The position numbers and the translations under genes are program-made. 64,000 bases of DNA, taken from assembly GCF_023349185.1 (NCBI RefSeq), contig NZ_JAKIKY010000010.1, forward strand, positions 62,001 through 126,000, written 5' to 3'. Positions 52,876 to 61,584 of the stretch are shown in pieces; position 1 is the first letter of the stretch, and every line of letters starts with the position of its first letter. Below the pieces are notes generated by a model. It ran no database searches, had not been told where the DNA came from, and saw nothing but the letters and a program-made list of their open reading frames with translations. Source of the stretch: Shewanella aquimarina (GTDB lineage Bacteria > Pseudomonadota > Gammaproteobacteria > Enterobacterales > Shewanellaceae).

Positions 52876-53565
52876 TTATATCCTGTTGTCGCCCACGCCA
52901 CAGGCGAGAATACGGCTGATCTCTGCCAGGGAGCGACCCGATTGAGCCTGCCAATCGTTGAAGGTTTCCTGCACCTGAGCCAAGCCCCGCTTCGAGGTAA
53001 AACCGGCGTCGATCAGCTTATGGGCCTGAAAATACCCCTTGATATCCTCGGTCAGCAGAAAGGTGTCCTTGCCTATGGTACGCAGAAAATAGGGGCCGGT
53101 ATTGCCACCCAGTCGGCGGCCCAGGCGTTTCAGCTCGGCCCAGAGTCCAACGATATTCTCGCTGGGCCAGTCGGCAATAAACTTGGCAAAGCTGCCGTGG
53201 GCGAGCTTAATATCATGCACCATCAGGGCGTTGTCATAGATCGCCATAGTCTTTTTCAGATGACGTATTAGCTCGGGGTCGCTGGCACGCTGCTGAATCT
53301 GCTCCGGCGACAACATCAAGATCTTATGGGGCTCGAAATTAAAGAAGGCCGCCTCATAGGCGGGCCACTTGTTGTCGACGATGCGCCATACAAACCCAGA
53401 TTGAAACACCTTCTTACTCAACTCAGACAGCAACTCGGCATCCGAGTATTGAGCGATCTTCGCCTGAGGTAGCACCTCTGGCAGACGGGCAGCCAGGCCC
53501 TCTTCTCCGCCTTTGCGCTCACAGGCGCGCTGATAAATGCTGTCGAATGATTCTAATCGCGCCAT
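52876..53565 (-). CDS. DNA-3-methyladenine glycosylase I family protein (Tag-like)
   Basis: 229 residues. Helical protein of the Tag family: FDSIYQRACERKGG near the start, then SKKVFQSGFVWRIVDNKWPA (residues about 50-69) in place of the E. coli LSW motif, NFEPHKI, and GNTGPYFLRTIGKDTFLLTEDI near the C-terminal helices. The E. coli Tag zinc-binding Cys/His set is not evident, so this is a divergent branch. Removal of 3-methyladenine from DNA is a family-based expectation. The gene is single, next to the repeat array on one side and a LysR regulator on the other. Confidence 0.72.
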   Translation of the reverse strand: MARLESFDSIYQRACERKGGEEGLAARLPEVLPQAKIAQYSDAELLSELSKKVFQSGFVWRIVDNKWPAYEAAFFNFEPHKILMLSPEQIQQRASDPELIRHLKKTMAIYDNALMVHDIKLAHGSFAKFIADWPSENIVGLWAELKRLGRRLGGNTGPYFLRTIGKDTFLLTEDIKGYFQAHKLIDAGFTSKRGLAQVQETFNDWQAQSGRSLAEISRILACGVGDNRI

Positions 53566-53782
53566 ACTGTTGGCCGCTCCTTAAATACTTTTTGACCCCT
53601 GATTACGTGTCTCACCTTGCCATAGATCACCCACCAGCAGACTCGCCATCACGCATCAGACTTTGACTTATTGGTTATCATCAACAATAAATAACCCTTA
53701 TGTTGGGCTATTTTTACAACATTAGTAAACAATAACCAGAGATGATTGCTATCGGCTTGCCCTAAAGCTGGTGAGGTTAATT

Positions 53783-54688
53783 ATGGACGCATCACAACTC
53801 TACCGCATGTTGGTCTTTGCCAGCGTGGTCGAACAGGGCTCGCTAACCCGCGCCGCCGAATCACTAAACATTAGCCGCTCTATGGTGAGTCAGCACCTGA
53901 AGAAGCTGGAACACAGGTGTCAGTCGCGCCTGTTAAACAGAACCACCCGCAGTCTGTCTCTGACCCAGGAGGGTCAATCCTTTTACCGCTACTGCGCCGA
54001 GTTGCTCAAACTCGCCAAACAGGCGGAGACCTCCCTAAAGCCCAGCGATGCCGAGCTACAAGGCAGCATCACGCTTGCCGTTCCGCAAGCCCTAGGCTAT
54101 GAGGTCATCGCCCCCATCATCAAGGCGTTTCATCGAGATTACCCTAAGGTGCATCTCTCCTTGCTGATACAGGACAGACAACTGGATCTGGGCGACCACC
54201 AGATCGACGTGGCAATTCAGATAGGCGCCGCCAGTCAGCCCGGCGTTAACGAGACCAAGCTGGGCCGCTTCGATGAGTTACTGGTTGCCAGCCCGGAATA
54301 CCTGGCCCACCATGGTGCGCCATTGCACCCGGACAATCTCAACCATCATCATTGGATAGGCCTAGCCGGCGACAGGCTCCCCAGGCACTGGCAGTTTGAA
54401 AACAGCGAGGGGGAGCGCGTCCGCCTGCAGCTCACCCCCTTCTTCAACTGCAACAGCCTACAGGGTACCCTGAGCCTGGTGTGCCAGGGGCTGGGCGTGG
54501 CCCTACTGCCCGCCCCCTTGATAGACCAGCACCTTGCCAGTGGGCAGCTGGTGCATCTGCTACCCGACTATCACCTGGGACGTGGCGCCCTCTACCTGGT
54601 GCATCCCTACCTTGAGGTGATCCCACCCAGAGTCAGGGCGCTGATCGAGTTGCTGACCGCCCGCCTGACGCCGCACACGACGGTATAA
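53783..54688 (+). CDS. LysR-family transcriptional regulator
   Basis: 301 residues from ATG 53783, with GAGG 6 bp upstream; a GTG at 53771 would add four residues. N-terminal winged HTH: MLVFASVVEQGSLTRAAESLNISRSMVSQHLKKLEHRCQ (short form SLTRAAESLNISRSMVSQHL) at about 10-45, then a substrate-binding domain of the LysR type (IQIGAASQPGVNETKLGRFDELLVAS, LVCQGLGVALLP). Ligand and target unknown; the following GST gene is a possible target. Confidence 0.9.
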   Translation: MDASQLYRMLVFASVVEQGSLTRAAESLNISRSMVSQHLKKLEHRCQSRLLNRTTRSLSLTQEGQSFYRYCAELLKLAKQAETSLKPSDAELQGSITLAVPQALGYEVIAPIIKAFHRDYPKVHLSLLIQDRQLDLGDHQIDVAIQIGAASQPGVNETKLGRFDELLVASPEYLAHHGAPLHPDNLNHHHWIGLAGDRLPRHWQFENSEGERVRLQLTPFFNCNSLQGTLSLVCQGLGVALLPAPLIDQHLASGQLVHLLPDYHLGRGALYLVHPYLEVIPPRVRALIELLTARLTPHTTV

Positions 54689-54769
54689 GGCGAGGTAAAA
54701 AGCAGGCCAGTTGCAGGATTTCGGACTAAGATTAGCTTATCGGTTCTGGGCAAGTGGGAGGTGCATTTG

Positions 54770-55417
54770 ATGGAACTGTTTTACCATCCCCTGTCACGAT
54801 ATTCCCAGAAAGTCTTGATCGCCCTATACGAGAAACAAGCTAACTTCTATCCCAGGGTGATAGAGCTGAGCGATCCCTTTTTCCGCAACGAATTTAAACA
54901 GCAATATCCCCTGGGGAAATTACCCCTGCTCAAGACACGTACCGGTGAGCTCTTGCCAGAATCCAGCATCATCATCGACTACATAGACCATGAGTTTTCC
55001 ACTGGCACCCGGCTGCTGCCACAGGATTACCCACAGCGCCTACAGGTGCGCCTGTATGACCGTCTCATCGATAACGACCTGAATAATCCCCTCTACCTGC
55101 TGGAGCAGATGGATGCACGAGAAGAGGAAAATCCGCTCAAGGCGAGACAATTAGAGAAGGAGATCATGCTGCTTCTAAGCGAGCTGAACGACAAGTTAAG
55201 AGAGAATCACTGGCTCTGTGGCGACGCCTTTACCCTGGCAGATTGCGCGCTGATCCCTTGCCTGAATCACGCCAGAAACCGCTTCAAGCTGTACCAGTTA
55301 GATCCCATCGACAGGTACCTGAATCAGGCTAACACTCGAGGTGCCTGGATCCAGGTACAGGAAGAGATAGAGTTAACCAGCGCCGCGGTGCAGGCGGGTT
55401 TTCGCCCCATCCCCTAA
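54770..55417 (+). CDS. Glutathione S-transferase-like protein
   Basis: 215 residues from ATG 54770 (GGAGG 8 bp upstream). N-terminal thioredoxin fold: MELFYHPLSRYSQKVLIALYEK with Ser as probable catalytic residue, cis-Pro in PLGKLPLLKT and the glutathione-binding SSIIIDYIDH (E-S-S motif LLPESS). The C-terminal helical domain follows (WLCGDAFTLADCALIPCLNH, family signature). Substrate unknown. Its TAA overlaps the stop TAG of the convergent thioesterase gene within CTAA. Confidence 0.88.
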   Translation: MELFYHPLSRYSQKVLIALYEKQANFYPRVIELSDPFFRNEFKQQYPLGKLPLLKTRTGELLPESSIIIDYIDHEFSTGTRLLPQDYPQRLQVRLYDRLIDNDLNNPLYLLEQMDAREEENPLKARQLEKEIMLLLSELNDKLRENHWLCGDAFTLADCALIPCLNHARNRFKLYQLDPIDRYLNQANTRGAWIQVQEEIELTSAAVQAGFRPIP

Positions 55418-55953
55418 TTGGCAGGTAAATTACGCTCTTTCTTCAGCGTGAGGAAGGCTTTCCACTTCTCGACTTCCGGCGGCAAGCTCGGCGCTGGGCC
55501 GTCGAAGCCTGCCTCCTTCAGCATATCCGGAATCGGCACCTGTTTACGGTTGTTCACGAATACGCCACGCACATGCACGATACAGTGGAGCGTGTCGTCG
55601 CTGACGAAGCGCTGCTCGATATAGAAATATTTCTCGTCCCACCCCACCAGGCGGCTCTCGATATCGAAACGACACAGCGGTTTGATGTCGCGGATATAGG
55701 TAAACTCGGCGGCGTTGACTATAGGTAGCCACTTGAGCTTCAAGAAACGTTTCAGTAGCCCCATCTCGGCCAGCATATAGGTGCGAGCCAGATCCATCAG
55801 GGCGGGATAACGTGAGTTGGTCAGATGCAGGTTGATGTCGCAGTCCATCGGCAAGGCGCGATAACTGATCTTACTCGTACCCAGAAAATCGATACTCCGG
55901 CAATGGCGCACCCGCCAAAACATCAACCAAAACAAACGAAAATAGAGGTTCAT
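55414..55953 (-). CDS. Hotdog-fold acyl-CoA thioesterase-like protein
   Basis: 179 residues from ATG 55953, which follows AGGTGAG; a longer start at 56031 would add 26 unrelated residues. SYRALPMDCDINLHLTNSRYPALMDLAR near residue 30 (short form PMDCDINLHLTNSRY) is the D-N-x-H-x-N pattern of YbgC/FcbC-type 4HBT thioesterases. The rest is a beta-rich hotdog core with a Cys-containing DDTLHCIVHVRG strand. Acyl-CoA hydrolysis is the expected reaction; the acyl group is not known. Not near the fad genes in transcription direction. Confidence 0.8.
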   Translation of the reverse strand: MNLYFRLFWLMFWRVRHCRSIDFLGTSKISYRALPMDCDINLHLTNSRYPALMDLARTYMLAEMGLLKRFLKLKWLPIVNAAEFTYIRDIKPLCRFDIESRLVGWDEKYFYIEQRFVSDDTLHCIVHVRGVFVNNRKQVPIPDMLKEAGFDGPAPSLPPEVEKWKAFLTLKKERNLPAN

Positions 55954-56068
55954 CTCACCTGGCTCCCTTAAATGAAGGGCAAAGGCTACCAGAGGTCTGA
56001 CCAGGTGACAAGCAAGATCGCGCCAAGGCAAGGGCTGTTGTCAGGGCGCGATGAACGGAGAGTAGAGA

Positions 56069-56602
56069 CTAATCCTTGAGGGTTAACAGGTGCTCAGCAT
56101 ATAACTTAACGTCTTCCCAGTCGGTGTAATCGATCACCGCCTTGGGATCGGTTGGGCCGTCGGTGATCTTCATGATCAGCTGGATCATCCACCTGTCATA
56201 CCAACGCCAGGAGGGGTAATCTACCTTACCGGCGATCACCTTGACATCATCAGGCTTCCAGGGAGAAAGCTCGATAAATTTCTGCAGATACTTGTTGTTC
56301 TCGGGGATCCGCTTCTCTGGGTTACGGGCCACCACGTTGACACTAAAGAAGCTGTTTGGCTTGGCCACCAACTCGGCCTGATAGCGGGTCACAAATTCGA
56401 ACACTGACTTGTGGTAGCTACCATAGAGCACACAGGCACCTACGGCGACGTAGTCGTATTTTTCCCAATCTATACGCTCAAACTCGCCAATGCGCAGAGC
56501 ATCACAGCTATGTCCCAAGGTGTTCAGGTGCGCCGCCATCGCCTGGGCTATCTTGGCCGTATGACCGCCGCGAGAGTAATAAACAATTAGTACTGAGGCC
56601 AT
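56069..56602 (-). CDS. HemG-type flavodoxin-fold protein (protoporphyrinogen oxidase-like), first copy
   Basis: 177 residues from ATG 56602. Flavodoxin phosphate loop SRGGHTAKIAQAMAAHL at the N-terminus (Y-Y-S-R-G-G-H-T), then GACVLYGSYHKSVFEFV, and the HemG-specific insert SVNVVARNPEKRIPENNKYL. E. coli HemG oxidises protoporphyrinogen IX with menaquinone or ubiquinone. It lacks the exact STxDGQT loop of HemG, so function may have diverged. It is divergent from an HlyU-like regulator gene, with the intergenic region of 272 bp between. Confidence 0.8.
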   Translation of the reverse strand: MASVLIVYYSRGGHTAKIAQAMAAHLNTLGHSCDALRIGEFERIDWEKYDYVAVGACVLYGSYHKSVFEFVTRYQAELVAKPNSFFSVNVVARNPEKRIPENNKYLQKFIELSPWKPDDVKVIAGKVDYPSWRWYDRWMIQLIMKITDGPTDPKAVIDYTDWEDVKLYAEHLLTLKD

Positions 56603-56874
56603 AAACGACTCATCTGTATTGGAAAAGAGAGTCACATTGTTACAGCAAAGCGCGAGAGAAACCTCAAATTGGATCACAATTTAGTTAAGGTTTTTGTGAA
56701 ATACACCACCAATTGGATATTTAACTCGGGGTAAAATAACTACAAAATTATGAGCAATCCTAAAAGGACACAGGTCGGCTCTCGTTGAGTTACCCAGGCT
56801 GGCTGAGTATCATTGCTTTCACTTTTCCATTCAATTAGAATAATCTAATTAATAGAGTACAAGAGAGTTGCCGT
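56603..56874. promoter_or_regulatory. Shared promoter region of the hemG-like gene and the ArsR regulator
   Basis: An inverted repeat AATTAGA-ATAA-TCTAATT is at 56833-56850, 24 bp before the regulator ATG. This is a plausible auto-operator and could also control the divergent gene. The rest is AT-rich with no gene. Confidence 0.5.
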
Positions 56875-57180
56875 ATGCAAAAAGATATTGATGTAGATGC
56901 AATGGTCACCAATGCCCAGAGCGCAGCCAAGTGGCTAAAGGCAATAGCAAACCCTTATAGACTGATGATCTTGTGCCAGCTACTCGACAATGAACTGAGT
57001 GTGACCCAGCTGAATGAGAACGTGCCCCTGAGCCAGTCGGCGCTGTCACAACACCTGGCGGTATTGCGCGCAGAAGACTTGGTAGCGACCCGTAAGAGCT
57101 CACAGATCGTCTACTACACACTGAAGAACGAGCAGGTCACCGAGGTGATCTCCATCCTCTACAAGCGTTACTGCGCATAA
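56875..57180 (+). CDS. HlyU-like ArsR/SmtB-family regulator
   Basis: 101 residues. Winged HTH: AKWLKAIANPYRLMILCQLL and LSQSALSQHLAVLRAEDLVATRK as recognition helix and wing. It resembles Vibrio HlyU, including a conserved Cys pair: Cys34 (LMILCQLL) and Cys100 (KRYCA), the counterparts of the thiol pair C38/C104 of HlyU used in redox or sulfide-type sensing. No metal-binding ELCVC motif, so it is not a metal sensor. It lies between two HemG-like genes; the target is inferred to be the divergent hemG-like gene and itself. Confidence 0.85.
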   Translation: MQKDIDVDAMVTNAQSAAKWLKAIANPYRLMILCQLLDNELSVTQLNENVPLSQSALSQHLAVLRAEDLVATRKSSQIVYYTLKNEQVTEVISILYKRYCA

Positions 57181-57193
57181 GCCCTGGGAAGAT

Positions 57194-57223
57194 GAAAGCC
57201 TTTAACGTTCGCTAAAGGCTTTC
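57194..57223. other. Perfect hairpin between the ArsR regulator and hemG
   Basis: GAAAGCCTTTA and TAAAGGCTTTC pair perfectly over 11 bp around ACGTTCGC. It includes the last codons of hemG and follows the regulator stop by 13 bp. It may terminate the regulator transcript, though no T run follows. Confidence 0.5.
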
Positions 57224-57729
57224 GCAAACTCCTGCACCTTATCCCAATCGGTAAATTCAAACGTGCCCGAGGTATCTGTTGGGCCCTTGGTGATCCACAT
57301 GATGAAACGGATCATGAACTTATCGAAGAATCGATACTTGGGATAATCTATCTTACCGGCAAACACCCCCAGCTGCTGCGGCTGCCACAGCGTCAGCTGC
57401 AGAAACTTCTTCATGTAGGGATTGGTTTCCGGCGTGTTCTTCTCCGGCTTTCTCGCCACCACGTTTACGGTAAAGAAGGCATTCTTCTTGCTGTTTAACA
57501 CGGCTCTGTGACGATTCACATACTGGAACAGCTCGGGTCTGTGTTTACCGTAACGAATGCTCGCCCCTATGAGGACCTTGTCAAAATAGGACAGGTTGAC
57601 CGACTGTGCCTCTTCCAGGCTAACCATGGTCACCAGCTGATAGTCCGATTTGCACTGCTCGGCAATCCGATCACAGATGGCTTTCGTCTGACCGTCTACG
57701 GTCGAATAGATAATTAGGGTACGACTCAT
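57202..57729 (-). CDS. hemG: HemG, menaquinone-dependent protoporphyrinogen IX dehydrogenase
   Basis: 175 residues from ATG 57729, which overlaps the trkH stop by one base (TAATG). Closest of the two copies to E. coli HemG: IYSTVDGQTKAICDRIAEQC carries the STxDGQT loop, then IGASIRYGKHRPEL and SVNVVARKPEKNTPETNPYM, here TVNVVARKPEKNTPETNPYM, the HemG insert. It oxidises protoporphyrinogen IX for haem synthesis, passing electrons to quinone. Operon order trkH-hemG is the same as in E. coli. Confidence 0.92.
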   Translation of the reverse strand: MSRTLIIYSTVDGQTKAICDRIAEQCKSDYQLVTMVSLEEAQSVNLSYFDKVLIGASIRYGKHRPELFQYVNRHRAVLNSKKNAFFTVNVVARKPEKNTPETNPYMKKFLQLTLWQPQQLGVFAGKIDYPKYRFFDKFMIRFIMWITKGPTDTSGTFEFTDWDKVQEFAKAFSER

Positions 57730-59186
57730 TAATTCTTCCAAAATGTCGGTGTAAACAACACCAATAAGGTAAACACTTCCAATCGGCCGAATAGCATGGC
57801 CACCACCAACACCCACTTCTCGCCATCGCCTATGCTGGCATAGTTACTGGCGACCTCACCCAGCCCAGGCCCCAGGTTATTCAGACAGGCCGCGGTGGCG
57901 CTGAAGGCGGTGATATTATCCATGCCCAGCGCCATCAGGATCAACATGCAAACCACAAAAACGAGGGCGTAAGCAGAGAAGAAACCCCACACCGCATCTA
58001 TGATGCGATCCGGTAGCGCCTTGCCATTAATGCGGATGGAGAACATGCCCCTTGGATGTACCAGGCGTTTGAGCTCTCGGGAGCCCTGCAGCAACAGCAA
58101 GATCATCCGCATCACCTTGATACCACCCGCGGTCGAGCCACCACAGCCACCGATAAAGCTGGAGAAGATCAGCAGCATGGGCAAAAACAGCGGCCACATG
58201 TGGAAGCTTTCGGTGCCAAAACCGGCCGTGGTAGAGATAGACACCGCCTGGAACAGGGCGAAGTCGAAGGTCTCCTCGGCGCTGTCATAGATGCCGGTAT
58301 GGTAGAGGGTCGCGAAACAGATCAGCGTCAGCGCCAGCTGGATCACGATAAGCGCCTTAAACTCGGCGTCTCTCAGGTAAACCTTGAGGTTGATGCCACG
58401 GCGGGTAAAGGCCGCAAAGTGCAGGCTGAAGTTCAGCGCCGCGATCAACAGGAAGACCACACACACCATGTTAATCGCGGTGCTGTCGAAATAGCCCATG
58501 CTGGCATCATGGGTCGAGAAGCCGCCGATGGCGATGGTCGAGAAGGAGTGACAGATGGCATCAAACACATCCATGCCGGCGATCCAATAGGCGATGGCAC
58601 AGGCAATGGTGAGCGCCAGATAGATATACCAGAGCGCCTTGGCGGTCTCCGCGATTCGCGGTGTCATCTTACTGTCTTTCACCGGCCCGGGGATCTCCGC
58701 CCGGTAGAGCTGCATGCCCCCGATCCCCAGCACGGGCAAGATGGCCACCGCCAACACGATGATCCCCATGCCCCCCAGCCATTGCAACAGGTGGCGGTAG
58801 AAGAGGATCGCCTTCGGCAGGCTATCCAGCCCCACCAGCACGGTCGCCCCCGTGGTGGTGAGCGCCGAGAAAGACTCGAAGAAACTGTCGGTGAGCGAGA
58901 GATCGGGCTGACTAGAGAAGATAAAAGGCACGGCACCTATGGAGCCCAGCACGCCCCAGAAGAGCACCACCAGCATGAAGCCTTCACGGGTACGCAGATC
59001 CTTCTTGTGGCGTCGGTTGGGATACCAGAGCACGAAGCCGAGCAACAGACTGAGAAAGAAGGCCTGCAGAAAGGCGGTGCCTCCGCCATCTTTGTAGATC
59101 ACGGCAACTAGCGCTGGCGGCAGAAGCGACAAAGAAAACAGCCCCATGAGCAGGCCTGTAATTCTTATTATGGTTCTATATTGCAT
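57729..59186 (-). CDS. trkH: TrkH, potassium uptake transporter subunit
   Basis: 485 residues from ATG 59186 (MQYRTIIRITGLLMG, aligning with the start of E. coli TrkH); GTG 59222 would add twelve. Four M1-P-M2 repeats are seen, with selectivity-filter-type loops TTTGATV near 110, TIAIGGFSTH near 220, TTAGFGTESF near 315 and NLGPGLGEV near 425. GGCGGSTAGGIKVMR near 350 is a family landmark. It imports K+ with TrkA. No trkA here. The gene overlaps hemG. Confidence 0.93.
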   Translation of the reverse strand: MQYRTIIRITGLLMGLFSLSLLPPALVAVIYKDGGGTAFLQAFFLSLLLGFVLWYPNRRHKKDLRTREGFMLVVLFWGVLGSIGAVPFIFSSQPDLSLTDSFFESFSALTTTGATVLVGLDSLPKAILFYRHLLQWLGGMGIIVLAVAILPVLGIGGMQLYRAEIPGPVKDSKMTPRIAETAKALWYIYLALTIACAIAYWIAGMDVFDAICHSFSTIAIGGFSTHDASMGYFDSTAINMVCVVFLLIAALNFSLHFAAFTRRGINLKVYLRDAEFKALIVIQLALTLICFATLYHTGIYDSAEETFDFALFQAVSISTTAGFGTESFHMWPLFLPMLLIFSSFIGGCGGSTAGGIKVMRMILLLLQGSRELKRLVHPRGMFSIRINGKALPDRIIDAVWGFFSAYALVFVVCMLILMALGMDNITAFSATAACLNNLGPGLGEVASNYASIGDGEKWVLVVAMLFGRLEVFTLLVLFTPTFWKN

Positions 59187-59326
59187 TAGGGCGTTTTTAT
59201 TATTCCGTTTGCGAAGACGCACTGGCGCATTCTCGCATAGTTTATCCCGGCAGTTGTATAAAATTTATTGGCACTTTGTGACCCGAGGCAAAAAGCCCTT
59301 TGCGAACATGTTAGTCCGCTCCCGAA

Positions 59327-59941
59327 TTAGTCGGAAAACTCCGCCTTAAGGCGTCCCTGGCTTAACGTCGCCAACTCCTGATTGAAACGATTCTGGGTCG
59401 CCCTGGGCATCTCGAAACTCAGGCTCACCCTGTCGGTAAATATCTTGTCGCAGATCTGGCCGTCGCAAAGCTCGAGAAAGTGCTCCACATCTTTGAGCTG
59501 ATGATAGTCACACGCCAGCCTTCCAGGATATCGGATCTGTTTAACCTCTGTCTCCAGCTGTGCCAGCCCCTGTTTAACGCCTGAGCTGTAGGCGCGCACT
59601 AAGCCGCCGACCCCAAGCTTGGTGCCGCCAAAATAGCGCACCACAACCGCGCCTACCTCGCCTATCCCGGCACCTTGCAGGCTCGCCAACATAGGGCGAC
59701 CGGCGCTGCCAGAGGGCTCACCATCATCGCTACTGCCTATGGCCACATTATTGCCCGGCGCACCGGCGATAAAGGCATAGCAATAGTGATTCGCTCCCGG
59801 ATACTCCAGCTTAATGTTAGTAAGTGCACACTTCAGAGATTCTTCAGACGGGCAGTGAAAGAGAAAAGAGATAAAGCGGCTATGCTTTATCTCTTCTTCT
59901 ATGATGATCGGCTGAGCCGGAATGGGATAACTCTCGCTCAA
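59327..59941 (-). CDS. yigZ: YigZ/IMPACT-family protein
   Basis: 204 residues. N-terminal UPF0029/IMPACT domain: IKHSRFISFLF, ANHYCYAFIAG, SSDDGEPSGSAGRPML and VVRYFGGTKLGVGGLVRAYS, the core signature of the family. A smaller C-terminal DUF1949 domain follows. IMPACT relatives regulate translation-stress kinases in eukaryotes; the bacterial role is unclear. It lies between pepQ and trkH as in E. coli. Confidence 0.92.
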   Translation of the reverse strand: MSESYPIPAQPIIIEEEIKHSRFISFLFHCPSEESLKCALTNIKLEYPGANHYCYAFIAGAPGNNVAIGSSDDGEPSGSAGRPMLASLQGAGIGEVGAVVVRYFGGTKLGVGGLVRAYSSGVKQGLAQLETEVKQIRYPGRLACDYHQLKDVEHFLELCDGQICDKIFTDRVSLSFEMPRATQNRFNQELATLSQGRLKAEFSD

Positions 59942-59955
59942 AAACGCCTTACCTG

Positions 59956-61278
59956 TTAACCATGCAGACCCAGATCACGGGTCATATTCTCGTTACGATC
60001 GCTATGGACAATCACGTTGTCTTCGATACGAATGCCACCGAAAGGACGCACCTGATCCACCATAGCCCAGTTAATCGACTCGGCGCGGCCATCCTGCTTA
60101 AACTCGTTGAGCAGGGTATCTATGATGTACAGGCCCGGCTCTATGGTCAGCACTTGGTTGGCCGCCAATGTACGGGTGCAACGTAGAAACGGATGCGCAT
60201 CAGGCGGCGCAATATGCGTGCCGCGCTCATCGTGGAGGAAGCCCCCCATATCATGCACCTGTAAGCCCAACATATGCCCCAGGCCGTGAGGGAAGAAGGC
60301 GCTGGTGATCCCCTGCTCTATCAGTCCCTGCACATCGCCTTGCACCAGCTTGAAGTTCAGCAGCAGCTGCGCCAGCTTCTCGTGGGTCGCCAGATGCAGA
60401 TCCACATATTTCATGCCGGGACGCATCATGTCGATGATATCCAACTGTAGCTTGTCCATGGCGGCGATTAGGTCGCCGAACAGGTTCTTCTCAAAGGCAT
60501 AGGTACGGGTGATATCCGACGCATAACCATGGAAACTGCCGCCGGCATCGATAAGGAAAGAGAGTCGCTGCTTGGGCGACACATGCTCAAGCGCCGTGTA
60601 GTGCAGTATGGCCGCATTTTGGTTCAGCGCTATGATGTTGCCATAGGGCACATCGTTCTCACCCATATCGGTCGCGGCCAGATAGGCCTGCTGGATCTCA
60701 AACTCGCTGGCCCCCGCATAGAAGGCGCTCTTGGCCGCCACATGACCACGCACACCTATCTCACTCGCCTTGCGCATGCAGGCCAGCTCATATTCTGTCT
60801 TGCTGGCTCTGTGATAATGCAGGTAGCTCATTACCGCTTCTGGATTGCGACTGCCAAAGCTGAGTACATCGGCGACATCCAGGTGCTCACCAATATAGGC
60901 CCACTCTTGCAGGTTAACCGGCAGAAGATCCGCCACCTTGTCGGCCTTGGTCAGCACTTTAATCTCTATCTCGGTCGTCCAGAAATCATCGGGCAGGTCC
61001 GCGACCTTATGCCAGAAATCCACCGGACGATAGAAGATGAGCTGCGGCTTGTCCCGACCATTCACTATCAGCCAGCAGTGGGGATTATCGATAACCGGAA
61101 GCCAGGCCTTGAAATGGGGATTAACCTTAAAAGGGTAATCCAGATCATCGAGAAACTGACGATGAGGCTGACCCGAATGAATCACTAAGCCGGCCAACTG
61201 CTCTCTTGCGGTGATCTCGGCGACACGCCGGTTGAGTTCGGCAATATGGGCGGGATAAAGGGTGGCTAAGTTTTCCAT
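59956..61278 (-). CDS. pepQ: PepQ, Xaa-Pro dipeptidase
   Basis: 440 residues, close to E. coli PepQ (443). It hydrolyses Xaa-Pro dipeptides in the cytoplasm. Metal ligands of the pita-bread fold are seen: Asp in [19 protein letters not shown] (two Asp), His in [14 protein letters not shown], Glu in LTIEPGLYI and Glu in [10 protein letters not shown]. First gene of the pepQ-yigZ-trkH-hemG run on the minus strand, divergent from fadB across 306 bp. Confidence 0.94.
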   Translation of the reverse strand: MENLATLYPAHIAELNRRVAEITAREQLAGLVIHSGQPHRQFLDDLDYPFKVNPHFKAWLPVIDNPHCWLIVNGRDKPQLIFYRPVDFWHKVADLPDDFWTTEIEIKVLTKADKVADLLPVNLQEWAYIGEHLDVADVLSFGSRNPEAVMSYLHYHRASKTEYELACMRKASEIGVRGHVAAKSAFYAGASEFEIQQAYLAATDMGENDVPYGNIIALNQNAAILHYTALEHVSPKQRLSFLIDAGGSFHGYASDITRTYAFEKNLFGDLIAAMDKLQLDIIDMMRPGMKYVDLHLATHEKLAQLLLNFKLVQGDVQGLIEQGITSAFFPHGLGHMLGLQVHDMGGFLHDERGTHIAPPDAHPFLRCTRTLAANQVLTIEPGLYIIDTLLNEFKQDGRAESINWAMVDQVRPFGGIRIEDNVIVHSDRNENMTRDLGLHG

Positions 61279-61584
61279 AATAGGCTTCCTGTTATTCTTT
61301 TTCGGCCCCTTCTTTCACCCCTCCCTTTAGCTGAAAAGGTGTAATGAAAAGGCGCTATTTTTAGTACAGCGACTATGATCTAGTGAGTCTAACATAAGGG
61401 CAAAAATCCCCCTAATCGAACAAAATTAAACAAGTGTTTAAATTGGGTGTTGAAATTTATCTGATTTAGACGCACACTGAGCAGCAACTGGTCAAATGAT
61501 GGCCTGCTGTAAGATAGAGATTTTTACCTACGCAATAAGATTCTAATAGTGGGTGGCGCTCTTTAAGCAATAAGGAAGCAAGCA
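61279..61584. other. Intergenic region, pepQ / fadB
   Basis: 306 bp with the promoters of both divergent operons and the PsrA-type palindrome. No other gene or repeat recognised. Confidence 0.5.
61426..61441. promoter_or_regulatory. PsrA-type palindrome upstream of fadBA
   Basis: TTAAACAAGTGTTTAA is a palindrome; AAAC-AAGT-GTTT (61428-61439) fits the AAAC-N4-GTTT pattern of PsrA, the fatty-acid-responsive repressor of Shewanella and Pseudomonas. It lies about 145 bp before the fadB ATG. Confidence 0.55.

Noticed and set aside
56069-57729. Toxin-antitoxin or defence island around the ArsR regulator
   Set aside because: Flanking genes are HemG-type flavodoxins and conserved housekeeping genes; no nuclease, toxin or recombinase is seen.
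58056-59111. 351-codon open frame antisense to trkH
   Set aside because: Rich in Gln/His/Arg, with no domain or ribosome site; mirror of trkH membrane helices.
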